DNA of 47,768 nt, taken from Pseudomonas sp. UMAB-08. GTDB taxonomy: Bacteria > Pseudomonadota > Gammaproteobacteria > Pseudomonadales > Pseudomonadaceae. Each line of letters begins with the position of its first letter. The first letter of the stretch is position 1. The translations under genes and the position numbers were made by a program. Of this stretch, positions 19,283 to 27,368 are shown piece by piece. The notes beneath the pieces were generated by a model that was not told the origin of the DNA, searched no databases, and saw only the letters and a program-made list of their open reading frames with translations. The stretch spans positions 1 through 47,768 of the forward strand of contig NZ_LT607440.1 in the NCBI RefSeq assembly GCF_900095225.1. Direction: 5' to 3'.

Positions 19283-20137
19283 ATGCAACGTTTTCTAAGC
19301 ATCGCTCTGGCGCTGTGCATCGGGCTCACAATGAGCCTCGAAGCCAACGCAGCGCGCTTCGGTGGCGGCAAGAGCTTCGGCTCGGCGCCCAGCCATCAAT
19401 CCCGTCAAGCTGCGCCGGCCTCTCCGTCGGCTGCGCCTAACGCCGCTGGTCGCCCTGCTGCCGCTGCTGCTGGCGGTGCTTCTCGCTGGCTCGGCCCGTT
19501 GGCTGGCCTCGCGGCAGGCGGTCTGCTCGCCTCGATGTTCATGGGCGGCGGCTTCCAGGGCATGCAGTTCTTCGACATCCTGATCATCGCAGTCATCGGC
19601 TTCGTGATCTTCCGGTTCATCGCCGCGCGTCGACGCAAGCAACAAGAGCACATGGCCCCTGCCGGTCATGCGCCGTTCCAGCGTGAAACCCTCGAACAAC
19701 CGGCTCAGCCATCGGCTTTCGGCGGTTCGTCCGCAGCCCCGGTTGCCGCTCCGGTGATCAATGCACCGGCCTGGTTCAATGAACAACGCTTCCTCGAAGC
19801 CGCTCGCAGCCACTTCCAGTCGCTGCAACAGCACTGGGATGCCAACGAAATGGACAAGATTGCCGAATTCGTCACCCCACAAATGCTCCAGTTCCTCAAG
19901 AAGGAACGTGCAGACCTGGGTGATGGCTTCCAATCGACCTTCATCGACAACCTGACCGTGCAGCTTGATGGCCTGGATGATCGCTCGGATAAAACCGTGG
20001 CGACCCTGACCTTCTCCGGCGTGTCCAAGACTTCGCGCTTCGACCAAGGTGAAGTGTTCAGCGAAAGCTGGAACATGGAACGTCCGCAGGGTGACAACCA
20101 GCCTTGGCTGGTCGCCGGTATCCGCCAGAACGGCTGA
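19283..20137 (+). CDS. Tim44-like domain protein, membrane-associated
   Basis: A 284-residue protein with a Sec signal (MQRFLSIALALCIGLTMSLEANA), an Ala/Ser/Pro/Gly-rich stretch starting RFGGGKSFG, two hydrophobic segments around residues 70-95 and 97-118 (LAGLAAGGLLASMFMGGG, FDILIIAVIGFVIFRFIAA), and a C-terminal Tim44/TIM44-like domain (residues about 160-284, NEQRFLEAARSHFQSLQQHW, FVTPQMLQFLKKE). The bacterial members' role is not established; the domain resembles the membrane-tethering part of mitochondrial Tim44. The ATG at 19283 was chosen because the signal peptide begins there; the frame is open further upstream but without similarity. It ends at a strong terminator and is probably monocistronic. 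Confidence 0.85.
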   Translation: MQRFLSIALALCIGLTMSLEANAARFGGGKSFGSAPSHQSRQAAPASPSAAPNAAGRPAAAAAGGASRWLGPLAGLAAGGLLASMFMGGGFQGMQFFDILIIAVIGFVIFRFIAARRRKQQEHMAPAGHAPFQRETLEQPAQPSAFGGSSAAPVAAPVINAPAWFNEQRFLEAARSHFQSLQQHWDANEMDKIAEFVTPQMLQFLKKERADLGDGFQSTFIDNLTVQLDGLDDRSDKTVATLTFSGVSKTSRFDQGEVFSESWNMERPQGDNQPWLVAGIRQNG

Positions 20138-20175
20138 CGCTCGGCAGTGCTCGCAAGCGAATTGCACCGATAAGC

Positions 20176-20208
20176 AAAACCCCGGATAACCGGGGTTTTG
20201 TTTTTTTT
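20176..20208 (+). terminator. Rho-independent terminator after the Tim44-like gene
   Basis: AAAACCCCGG, a 4-base loop, CCGGGGTTTT and then G plus eight T residues: a perfect 10-bp stem. The A/T-rich ends could also allow function on the other strand. Confidence 0.93.
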
Positions 20209-20223
20209 GGGGCAACCGTTGTT

Positions 20224-20251
20224 TTGAGAAAACCTTACGCTACTGTATAAC
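20224..20251 (+). promoter_or_regulatory. Sigma-70-like promoter for the SMI1/KNR4 gene
   Basis: TTGAGA (20224-20229) and TATAAC (20246-20251) are separated by 16 bases and lie about 30 bases before the GTG start, directly after the preceding terminator. Confidence 0.55.
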
Positions 20252-20280
20252 CCGCGCCATCAAGTTAGAGGATCCAGGCC

Positions 20281-20688
20281 GTGGAAGAAGTTATTGAAGA
20301 ACTGCGTGAAAAAAACGAGCGGGTACCCGTACCCCTTGAGTTGCCAGAAGATGATGATCTGGTCGAGGTCGAAGAACAGCTGTTCATCAACATCCCCTTC
20401 GTCTTCAAAGAGTTTTTGCTGACTGTCAGCGACGTGGTATATGGCAGCCTGGAACCCGTGACCGTCATGGACCCGCAGTCCCATACCTACCTGCCCGAGG
20501 TTGCCGCAACGGCGTGGGATCTGGGCGTCCCTCGCGAGTTGATCCCGATCTGTCAGAACGGCGATGACTATTACTGCGTCGAAGAAGACGGCACTGTCGT
20601 GCTGTGGTCCGCGGAAGAAGAACTGGTGACCGAAGAAAGCTGGGAGTCAGTCTGGCACTGGGCCCGGGATGTCTGGCTGGAAAGCTGA
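20281..20688 (+). CDS. SMI1/KNR4 (SUKH) family protein
   Basis: A 135-residue acidic protein starting at GTG, with GAGG about 9 bases upstream. It shows the SUKH-type layout: LPEDDDLVEVEEQLFINIPF near the N-terminus, then FKEFLLTVSDVVYGSLEPVT and the closing DDYYCVEEDGTVVLWSAEE. SUKH proteins often act as immunity proteins against toxins, but this one stands in a housekeeping context without a toxin gene beside it and is probably a conserved pseudomonad protein of unknown role. It has its own promoter and is followed by a convergent antiporter gene 46 bases away. Confidence 0.8.
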   Translation: MEEVIEELREKNERVPVPLELPEDDDLVEVEEQLFINIPFVFKEFLLTVSDVVYGSLEPVTVMDPQSHTYLPEVAATAWDLGVPRELIPICQNGDDYYCVEEDGTVVLWSAEEELVTEESWESVWHWARDVWLES

Positions 20689-20734
20689 GACCTGCAACTC
20701 AGCGCCGCACGCTGCGGCGCCGAAGGGAGTCGCC

Positions 20735-22498
20735 TCAATGCTCGGGCGGCTCCTGATGGTTACCCAAGGTTTCCAGCAAAGCGATCTGCATCCGCGTATG
20801 TACACGGATGCACCAGCGCCACAACACCGCGGCAACGATAGCGGCCACCACCCCAATCACCAGCAGTAATTCGTTAGTCGGCAGGATGCTCGCCGACAGC
20901 GCAGCCAGCAGCAGGAAAATCACCAAAAGCGACAGCAACGGGATCACTTCTGCGATCACCCGACGCACGCGTTCGGTATGGCGTCCGGCCATGGCGGGCT
21001 TAACGCTCATCTCGGCCAACAACATCGAAAGCGCCTTGAGCTTGCGGTAGGCCGCGATCAAGAACGGCAGCGACACCAGCAACGACGCGCCCCAGATCAA
21101 CGCCTTGTGTTGGCTGTCATCGCGGGTCCAGTCGCTCAAATAGTCGCCAATGCCCTCGGCGAAATAACCGCCACAGAAGAAAATCGCCACCACCAGCGCC
21201 AGATTGACCCCGACCTGCAACAAAATCCTGCGGATCATCGACGCCAGCAACGCGCCCTGCCCTTGTGGCTGGATACTGCGCAGCCATTCCCCATACAGCC
21301 CGAAGACTCGTGCAATACGCGCAGGCATCACCGCCGCGAGCTTCATCGACAAAGGGTCCGCCGAGCGGATCAGGTAAGGCGTCAACAAGGTGGTGATCAC
21401 CGATACCGCCACTGCCACCGGATAGAGAAAGTCACTGGTGACCTGCAGCGTCATGCCCAGCGCGGCGATGATGAACGAGAACTCGCCGATCTGTGACAAC
21501 CCCATGCCAACCCGCAAGGACGTGCGCCCATCGTTCCCGGCGATAAAGGCACCCAGGCCACACGACAGCATCTTGCCCAGCACCACAGCGACACTGATCA
21601 CGGCAATCGGCCAGGCGTAATCAAGGAGGATTTTCGGGTCGATCATCAAACCGATGGCGACGAAGAAAATTGCACTGAACATGTCGCGAACAGGTTCGAT
21701 CAGCTGCTCTATTTTCAGCAACTGCCGCGATTCCGCCATGATTGCACCGATCAGAAAAGCGCCCAGCACCATGCTGTATTCAAGCTTGGCCACCAGCAGG
21801 CAAAACCCGAAACACAGACCGAGGACCGTCACCAAGAGCATTTCATTGCTTTCAAATCTGGCCACATACGCCAACAGGCGCGGGACCAGAAGAATGCCGA
21901 TCACCAGCGCTACAACCATAAACAGCGACAACTTGCCGACGGTGGAAAATACCTCGCCGGAACTCACGGAGCCGCTGACAGCGATGCCGGACAGCAAGGC
22001 AATAATGCCAATACCGAGAATGTCTTCGACGATCAGGATCCCAAAAATCAGCTGGGCAAAACGCTGATTTTTCATCTTCAGGTCGTTCAACGCTTTGACG
22101 ATGATGGTGGTTGAAGAAATCGCCAGAATCGCCCCGAGAAACAGCGAGTCCATAGCGTTCCAGTCGAAGAACCGCCCGATTTCGTAGCCGATCCAGATCA
22201 TCAGCACGATTTCCAGGAAGGCCGCGATAAAGGCCGTGGCACCGACCTTGAACAGCTTGCGCAGGCTGAATTCCAGGCCCAGGCAGAACATCAGGAAAAT
22301 CACACCCAGCTCGGCCAGGGTCTTGATTGTATCCTCGTCGTGGATCAGGCCGAACGGCGGTGTGTGCGGGCCGATAATGAAACCGGCAACGATATAGCCC
22401 AGGACCACGGGCTGTTTCAGACGATGAAAAAGGACCGTTACGACACCGGCGACCAGCATGATCACCGCCAGGTCCTGGATAAAACTGATGGCATGCAT
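20735..22498 (-). CDS. CPA2-family cation/proton antiporter (Kef-like)
   Basis: A 587-residue inner-membrane protein. Residues about 5-385 form the Na+/H+ exchanger-type core of 11-13 hydrophobic helices (GYIVAGFIIGPHTPPFGLI, LFLGAILAISSTTIIVKAL, VEDILGIGIIALLSGIAVSG); the VEDILGIG segment carries the conserved acidic residue of the ion site. Instead of the TrkA-N/RCK nucleotide-binding domain of KefB/C, residues about 430-570 hold four more hydrophobic segments, so it is an antiporter without KTN-type gating. It should exchange K+ or Na+ for protons. GGAG upstream supports the ATG at 22498. Monocistronic, divergent from the thioesterase gene. Confidence 0.88.
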   Translation of the reverse strand: MHAISFIQDLAVIMLVAGVVTVLFHRLKQPVVLGYIVAGFIIGPHTPPFGLIHDEDTIKTLAELGVIFLMFCLGLEFSLRKLFKVGATAFIAAFLEIVLMIWIGYEIGRFFDWNAMDSLFLGAILAISSTTIIVKALNDLKMKNQRFAQLIFGILIVEDILGIGIIALLSGIAVSGSVSSGEVFSTVGKLSLFMVVALVIGILLVPRLLAYVARFESNEMLLVTVLGLCFGFCLLVAKLEYSMVLGAFLIGAIMAESRQLLKIEQLIEPVRDMFSAIFFVAIGLMIDPKILLDYAWPIAVISVAVVLGKMLSCGLGAFIAGNDGRTSLRVGMGLSQIGEFSFIIAALGMTLQVTSDFLYPVAVAVSVITTLLTPYLIRSADPLSMKLAAVMPARIARVFGLYGEWLRSIQPQGQGALLASMIRRILLQVGVNLALVVAIFFCGGYFAEGIGDYLSDWTRDDSQHKALIWGASLLVSLPFLIAAYRKLKALSMLLAEMSVKPAMAGRHTERVRRVIAEVIPLLSLLVIFLLLAALSASILPTNELLLVIGVVAAIVAAVLWRWCIRVHTRMQIALLETLGNHQEPPEH

Positions 22499-22737
22499 GG
22501 CGTGAAACTCCTTTTTTATACGCTGAAAAACCCGATTTCAATGTAGGAAATACCCGCGACAGAGGCTTTTTTCAGGTTAACACCGCACCTCTACGGAGAA
22601 AGTCGGTGCAATATATGGAAACAGATGGGCGCCTCGGCGTGACGGCGGCGGGTCCGCCAGCGTCCGGATAACTGATCCACAAGAACGCGAGCACCACCAT
22701 AGGTGCACTTCTGACACACCCACCCTGTGAGCACGCT

Positions 22738-23223
22738 ATGGAACCCGGAAACACCCAGCTGTCGATGACTGTATTGATGACCCCGGACATGGCCAACTTC
22801 TCTGGCAACGTGCATGGCGGCACCCTGCTCAAGTACCTCGATGAGGTCGCTTATGCCTGCGCCAGCCGTTATGCCGGGCGTTATGTGGTAACCCTGTCAG
22901 TGGATCAGGTGATTTTTCGTGAACCGATCCACGTTGGCGAGTTAGTGACCTTCCTTGCGTCAGTCAACTACACCGGCAATACCTCGATGGAAGTGGGGAT
23001 CAAAGTCGTCACCGAGAACATCCGCGAACGCTCGGTGCGCCACACCAACAGCTGCTTTTTCACCATGGTGGCGATAGACGACGAGCGCAAACCGGCTGGC
23101 GTACCGCCACTGGAACCCGCCAACAGTGAAGACAAGCGTCGCTTTCTCCAGGCCAAGCAACGTCGGCAGATTCGTCAGGAGCTGGAAAAACGCTACCAGG
23201 ACATCAAGGACGAAGCGCCTTAA
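22738..23223 (+). CDS. Acyl-CoA thioesterase (hotdog fold, YciA-like)
   Basis: A 161-residue hotdog-fold hydrolase that cleaves acyl-CoA to fatty acid and CoA. The conserved segment ANFSGNVHGGTLLKYLDEVAY holds the Asn/His and Asp residues of the YciA/BFIT class, and SVDQVIFREPIHVGELVTF follows as expected. The C-terminus (residues about 130-161) is a charged helix (RRFLQAKQRRQIRQELEKRY). Chain-length preference cannot be told. It is probably monocistronic; an 8-bp hairpin without T-tract lies just after it (23236-23261). Confidence 0.88.
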   Translation: MEPGNTQLSMTVLMTPDMANFSGNVHGGTLLKYLDEVAYACASRYAGRYVVTLSVDQVIFREPIHVGELVTFLASVNYTGNTSMEVGIKVVTENIRERSVRHTNSCFFTMVAIDDERKPAGVPPLEPANSEDKRRFLQAKQRRQIRQELEKRYQDIKDEAP

Positions 23224-23365
23224 GCACCATCAGGCCCGCTCGACGCGCACGCCTCGAGCGGACCGCAAGCAAAGAAAGCAACAGGGATGAAATTTAAGCT
23301 GCACGGTATGGCTGTAAATCGTCAGACCCAGTTAAGCTGGACGTTCTTTGTTGGAGCACTTTTTC

Positions 23366-23758
23366 ATGCTGACCTTGGGCAACCTTTTTGTGCTGATGCT
23401 GCTGGCCACGGGCGGCGCCTGGCTGTGGCATTCCCATGGTTTGCGCGAGCGGGCACTGGCGCGAGTCAAGCAACACTGCGCCAAACTCGACGTCGAACTG
23501 CTGGACGGCAATGTTGCCCTGAGGCGCATCACGTTCGCCCGCGATGCCAACGGCAGAAAGCGCCTGGCCCGTGTGTATAACTTCGAGTTCACCGTCACCG
23601 GCGAGCAGCGCCACCCCGGCACCATCACCATGTTCGGCGCGCACACCGCACTCATCGAGCTGGCGTCCTACCCGTTCGAAATCAAAACCCCGCCACCCAG
23701 CGCCAATGTGATCGAGATGAGTCAATGGCGTCAGGAACACAACAAGTGGAAGCAGTGA
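23366..23758 (+). CDS. DUF3301 single-pass membrane protein
   Basis: A 130-residue protein with one N-terminal membrane segment (MLTLGNLFVLMLLATGGAWLW), a short RERALARVKQHC helix and a beta-rich domain (LDVELLDGNVALRRITFARD, LARVYNFEFTVTGEQRHPGTI). These match DUF3301, whose function is not known to me. The ATG at 23366 is the start because it opens the membrane segment; an upstream TTG in frame would add six residues. Convergent with the G3E GTPase gene 40 bases downstream. Confidence 0.82.
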   Translation: MLTLGNLFVLMLLATGGAWLWHSHGLRERALARVKQHCAKLDVELLDGNVALRRITFARDANGRKRLARVYNFEFTVTGEQRHPGTITMFGAHTALIELASYPFEIKTPPPSANVIEMSQWRQEHNKWKQ

Positions 23759-23783
23759 GCCTGACGGTATAACCGATGGCCGT

Positions 23784-24838
23784 TGTGGATAACTCGTTTC
23801 AGAGCAAGCAGGCAGCCAGTCCCGCTTGCAACGCAGCCTCGTCCTGAGGCGCGGTGAATATCAGTTCCAGCCGTGAATCGCGGCGCCATTCACTGTTTTG
23901 CCAATGAATGGCCGCGCCATCCAGCGCATTACCGGACAACCAACCCGCGTTGCTGTGGATAACCAGCTTGGCTCGTCGCCAACCCTGGCTATTGAGCCAC
24001 TGCTGCACGCGCATCAGCTCGAATTGCTGGCTCGGGTGCCAGCGCCAACCAATACTCCAGCCTTCCGCCTGGCCTTGGCTCAAGCAGATCGGCTGACGTG
24101 GGTCGGTCCAGATCGCCGGCAATTGCGCCAAACCCTTGGGTGCAACAAAGTTATCCACAGCCGCAGAGGCTTGTGCACCAATGCCCGGCAACTCGGATAA
24201 CGGTAAAGCCGCTTGTTCGGTCCAGTACAACGGACGGTCCGGTAAGCGCCGGGCCAGCGCCTCGCGCGCTGCAACGTCGAGCAATGCGGACTTGTTCATC
24301 ACCAACAAACCCGCATCGCCCAAGGCTGCTTGCTGACTGTCAGGCAAAGGCTGACCGGCCACCATCACGGTCGCATCCAGCACCAGCACACACGGCTGAA
24401 CGGCCAGGACCCCTTCCCAAGGCGGCTCACGCAGCTGCTCCATAAGCTGTGCCGGGTGGCCTAACCCGGAGGGCTCGATCAGCAGTCGATCCGGCCGCGC
24501 CTTGCGCAACAGGCGCCCCAGGCCAACTTGAAACGGTGCGCCATTGACGCAGCACAGGCAGCCGCCGGCTACTTCGCCAAGTGCGATACCATCGTCAGCC
24601 GTGGTCAACAGCGCAGCATCCAGGCCGATCTGGCCGAACTCATTGATCAAGATCGCCCAGCGCTCGTTGGCAGGTTTTTGCGCCAACAATTGCTTGATCA
24701 GGCTGGTCTTGCCCGCGCCCAACGGGCCGGCGATGACATGGGTGGGGATGTTCTGCAGCATGAGGGCCAATTCTTCAGAGTGATGGTTACAGGGACAATC
24801 AATGCGCGCGATCTGGCTGGCAACACTGTTGTGGATAA
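23784..24838. repeat. Four perfect TTATCCACA (DnaA-box) 9-mers around the G3E GTPase gene
   Basis: Copies read as TGTGGATAA at 23784-23792, 23954-23962 and 24830-24838 and as TTATCCACA at 24151-24159. They are dispersed, with spacings of 170, 197 and 679 bases, unlike the tight array at 5578-5634. Confidence 0.75.
23799..24761 (-). CDS. G3E GTPase of the CobW/YjiA (COG0523) family
   Basis: A 320-residue P-loop GTPase. Walker A GPLGAGKTSLIKQLL (residues about 10-24), the metal-binding CxCC motif in GGCLCCVNGAPF, the Walker B/G3-like DRLLIEPSGLGHP and the NKSALLD guanine-specificity motif are visible, with a CobW_C-type C-terminal part. Members act as metal chaperones or insertases, several for zinc. 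A second COG0523 protein lies nearby (25155-26363), but only that one faces the Zur-type site. The start is the ATG at 24761; a longer frame adds 55 residues without similarity. Two TTATCCACA 9-mers lie inside the gene and one just beyond each end. Confidence 0.88.
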   Translation of the reverse strand: MLQNIPTHVIAGPLGAGKTSLIKQLLAQKPANERWAILINEFGQIGLDAALLTTADDGIALGEVAGGCLCCVNGAPFQVGLGRLLRKARPDRLLIEPSGLGHPAQLMEQLREPPWEGVLAVQPCVLVLDATVMVAGQPLPDSQQAALGDAGLLVMNKSALLDVAAREALARRLPDRPLYWTEQAALPLSELPGIGAQASAAVDNFVAPKGLAQLPAIWTDPRQPICLSQGQAEGWSIGWRWHPSQQFELMRVQQWLNSQGWRRAKLVIHSNAGWLSGNALDGAAIHWQNSEWRRDSRLELIFTAPQDEAALQAGLAACLL

Positions 24839-25158
24839 CATCGAGCGAGGCATGGGCTGAGGCCTGCGTCGTACACAGCCACGCCGAACGGCTCGACGTC
24901 AAAGTCTGCCAGGAAAATCGCAACATCCCGGCGAAGCTGTTTCACGACGGGTTTTGCCAGCCACAACTGGCCGGTCAGAAAATCGAAGTGGAATACGTCG
25001 ATCAATGCCCCGCCGGCGCTTTCGGTGTGTGCAGCAATGCTCAAGTCGCCAATATGCCCTATCACCAGAACATTCACTATTACGGCGTCGCCAGCGATGC
25101 GCACTACCTTAAGACGTTTTGCGAGGGGCAGAGCCAGGGTCAGTGGCTTGCCCCTTAA
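24802..25158 (+). CDS. Small Cys-rich exported protein of unknown function
   Basis: A 118-residue protein with a short Sec signal (MRAIWLATLLWITSSEAWA) and about six cysteines in the mature part (EACVVHSHAE, VKVCQENRN, GFCQPQ, DQCPAGAFGVCSNAQ, TFCEGQ), which could form disulfides or bind a metal in the periplasm. I do not recognise the family; a similar small gene stands next to COG0523 genes in P. aeruginosa (PA5534 region), as far as I recall. AGGGA about 7 bases upstream supports the ATG. It is divergent from the G3E GTPase (40-base gap) and its stop overlaps the convergent COG0523 gene by 4 bases. Confidence 0.75.
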   Translation: MRAIWLATLLWITSSEAWAEACVVHSHAERLDVKVCQENRNIPAKLFHDGFCQPQLAGQKIEVEYVDQCPAGAFGVCSNAQVANMPYHQNIHYYGVASDAHYLKTFCEGQSQGQWLAP

Positions 25159-26363
25159 GGTGCCGCCTCGTCGTGCCATGGGCCGAACGGATCCGCCAAC
25201 AGCGCCCAACGCTCTACACCGCTGGCCATTTCCGCATCGGTCAGCAGGCAGCTGTCCAACTCATCGGTGAGCCGCGCGAAGTTGATGTGCTGCCCGATAA
25301 ACACCAGTTCCTGACGGCAATCACCACTCTCGGCGGTCCAGTTTTCCATGATCGTAGCAGTGCTTTCCGGGTCCTGCGGCCATTCCTGTTTAGGCACAAA
25401 GCGCCACCAGCGACCGGCAAAGCCGTAACGCATCAAACCACCCGCCTGCGACCAACTGCCCGCGTCCTGATGCTTGCTCGCCAGCCAGAAAAAACCTTTG
25501 GAGCGCAGCAGTTTGCCGTTGATCCACTCACGGTTAATGAAGTCGAAAAAGCGCTGCGGATGAAAGGGGCGACGGGCGCGGTAAGCCGTCGAGGCAATGC
25601 CGTACTCCTCGGTTTCCGGCGTATGTTCGCCACGCAACTCCTTGAGCCAGCCCGGCGCCTGCGAGGCGCGCTCGAAGTCGAAACGACCCGTGTTCAGCAC
25701 TTTTTTCAGCGGAATTTGCCCCATCACCATCGGGATGATTTCCGCCTGGGGATTGAGCCGCTCAAGTATCGCGATGAGCTCCAGGCGTTCGCTGGAACTG
25801 ATCAGGTCTATTTTGCTGATCAGAATGACATCGGCAAATTCGACCTGCTCGATCAGTAAGTCGGTGATCGAACGCTCGTCATCCTCGCCCAGGGTCTCAC
25901 CACGAGTCGCCAGGCTCTCGGCGGCCTGGTAGTCGATCAGAAAATTGATGCCGTCGACCACGGTGACCATGGTGTCCAGGCGTGCCATGTCGGCCAGGCT
26001 TTTACCTTGCTCATCACGGAAGGTGAAGGTTTCGGCGACGGGCAGCGGCTCGGAAATCCCGGTGGATTCGATCAATAAATAGTCAAAACGGCCATCCTGC
26101 GCCAGACGACTGACCTCTTCGAGCAAGTCCTCTCGCAAGGTGCAGCAGATGCAGCCATTGCTCATTTCGATCAGTTTTTCTTCGGCACGGTTCAGGCTCA
26201 CATCGCGCTGAACCTCACTGCCATCGATGTTGATCTCGCTCATGTCATTGACGATCACGGCCACGCGCATGTTTTCGCGATTGCGCAGCACGTAATTGAG
26301 CAACGTGCTTTTGCCAGCCCCAAGAAATCCGGACAACACAGTAACGGGTAGACGGTCAGGCAT
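25155..26363 (-). CDS. Zinc-linked COG0523 GTPase (ZigA-like metal chaperone)
   Basis: A 402-residue G3E GTPase: Walker A GFLGAGKSTLLNYVLRN, VNDMSEINIDGSEVQR, the metal-binding CxCC in SNGCICCTLREDLLEEV, LIESTGISEPLPVAE and ISKIDLI, then a long CobW_C domain (residues about 250-360, RPFHPQRFFDFINREW). COG0523 proteins of this length next to folE2 are zinc-starvation induced and are thought to deliver zinc to essential enzymes. The gene starts 54 bases from a perfect Zur-type palindrome (26418-26432) shared with folE2 in the opposite direction. It is a close functional relative, not a duplicate, of the shorter GTPase at 23799. Confidence 0.9.
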   Translation of the reverse strand: MPDRLPVTVLSGFLGAGKSTLLNYVLRNRENMRVAVIVNDMSEINIDGSEVQRDVSLNRAEEKLIEMSNGCICCTLREDLLEEVSRLAQDGRFDYLLIESTGISEPLPVAETFTFRDEQGKSLADMARLDTMVTVVDGINFLIDYQAAESLATRGETLGEDDERSITDLLIEQVEFADVILISKIDLISSSERLELIAILERLNPQAEIIPMVMGQIPLKKVLNTGRFDFERASQAPGWLKELRGEHTPETEEYGIASTAYRARRPFHPQRFFDFINREWINGKLLRSKGFFWLASKHQDAGSWSQAGGLMRYGFAGRWWRFVPKQEWPQDPESTATIMENWTAESGDCRQELVFIGQHINFARLTDELDSCLLTDAEMASGVERWALLADPFGPWHDEAAP

Positions 26364-26417
26364 CAGGTGTTCCTTATCGGGTAGCGTACGGCCTCAAAAA
26401 GGCATCGTCGACTTTAT

Positions 26418-26432
26418 TGTTATAATATAACA
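26418..26432. promoter_or_regulatory. Zur box between the ZigA-like gene and folE2
   Basis: TGTTATAATATAACA is a perfect 7-1-7 palindrome equal to the core of the gammaproteobacterial Zur consensus (GTTATANTATAAC). It lies 54 bases from the COG0523 start and 30 bases from the folE2 start, so one repressor-bound site can silence both divergent genes when zinc is sufficient. Confidence 0.9.
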
Positions 26433-26462
26433 TATCTATTTTGCCCTGACGACGGACCTTCA

Positions 26463-27368
26463 ATGAACGCGCTGACTCTGCCGGATATCGCTTCCCAAGC
26501 ATCACGCCAAGCCTTACCGCTGGACTGGGTCGGCATGTGCGGCATCGCCCTGCCGATTGTGTTTAATGGCCAGCGCATGAGCGCCACCGCGGATGCGGGC
26601 GTGAGCCTCGACGATGGGGAAGCGCGCGGCATCCATATGTCACGGCTGTATCTGGCGCTGGAAATGTTCGAAGGAGAAGACCTCACACCCGCGCTACTGC
26701 ATCGGGTTCTTCAGCGTTTTCTCGACTCGCACCACGGTCTTTCTGCCAATGCCTCTGTGCGCATTCACAGCCATTTGCTGTTGAAACGCCCGGCATTGGT
26801 CAGCCCGTTGGCAGGTTGGAAGTCTTATCCGGTAGGGATTTTTGCTCGGCTGGAGCGTGGAGTGTTCCACGTGGAACTAACATTCGACGTCAGCTATTCC
26901 TCGACCTGCCCGTGCTCTGCGGCCCTTGCCAGGCAGCTGATTCAGGCGCAATTCATCTCTGACTTCGCCAATCGGCCGCTGGAACATGCGGATGTGCTGA
27001 CATGGCTCGGTACGAACCAAGGCATTGTTGCCACCCCTCACAGTCAACGCAGCAGCGCCCAGCTTGATGTTCAGCTGGACGCGCACGTGGAAGAGCTGCC
27101 GCTAATCCAACTTATTGATCACGTTGAGGCCACCCTTGGCACGGCGGTGCAAACGGCGGTCAAACGCGCTGATGAGCAAGCATTTACCTTGGCCAACGGG
27201 CAGAATTTAATGTTCTGTGAAGATGCTGCGCGGCGACTCCATCTGGCACTGAGCCAGGTCCCGGACATCAAGGGTTTCGACCTGAAAGTCATTCACGCCG
27301 AAAGCCTGCATGCGCACGATGCCGTCGCCCGGAGCCGTTGGCAGCGAGGAATCAAGTCCGCGGTTTAA
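26463..27368 (+). CDS. folE2: GTP cyclohydrolase IB (zinc-independent FolE2)
   Basis: Makes 7,8-dihydroneopterin triphosphate from GTP, the first step of folate and queuosine-type pathways, using other divalent metals in place of the zinc needed by FolE. The 301-residue protein has the family segments WVGMCGIALPIVFNG, the SSTCPCSAALARQL motif with the catalytic Cys149 region, and AVKRADEQAFTLANGQNLMF; the T-fold end FDLKVIHAESLHAHDAVARS is complete. It replaces FolE in zinc starvation, in agreement with the Zur-type box 30 bases upstream. Its stop overlaps the convergent DUF3617 gene by 17 bases. A ParB-site core (26864-26877) lies within the coding sequence. Confidence 0.93.
   Translation: MNALTLPDIASQASRQALPLDWVGMCGIALPIVFNGQRMSATADAGVSLDDGEARGIHMSRLYLALEMFEGEDLTPALLHRVLQRFLDSHHGLSANASVRIHSHLLLKRPALVSPLAGWKSYPVGIFARLERGVFHVELTFDVSYSSTCPCSAALARQLIQAQFISDFANRPLEHADVLTWLGTNQGIVATPHSQRSSAQLDVQLDAHVEELPLIQLIDHVEATLGTAVQTAVKRADEQAFTLANGQNLMFCEDAARRLHLALSQVPDIKGFDLKVIHAESLHAHDAVARSRWQRGIKSAV
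26863..26878. other. ParB binding site (parS) core inside folE2
   Basis: TGTTCCACGTGGAACT contains the perfect 14-bp palindrome GTTCCACGTGGAAC (26864-26877). This is the core of the pseudomonad parS sequence (TGTTCCACGTGGAACA/C), differing only at the last base. ParB would load here for origin segregation and SMC recruitment. Confidence 0.8.

Noticed and set aside
20281..20688. SUKH-family protein as immunity protein of a toxin system
   Set aside because: No toxin, polymorphic repeat or secretion gene lies beside it; its own promoter and a housekeeping context argue against.
23236..23261. 8-bp hairpin after the thioesterase gene as terminator
   Set aside because: CCGCTCGA/TCGAGCGG pair well but no T-tract follows and the loop is 10 bases; not enough for a terminator call.
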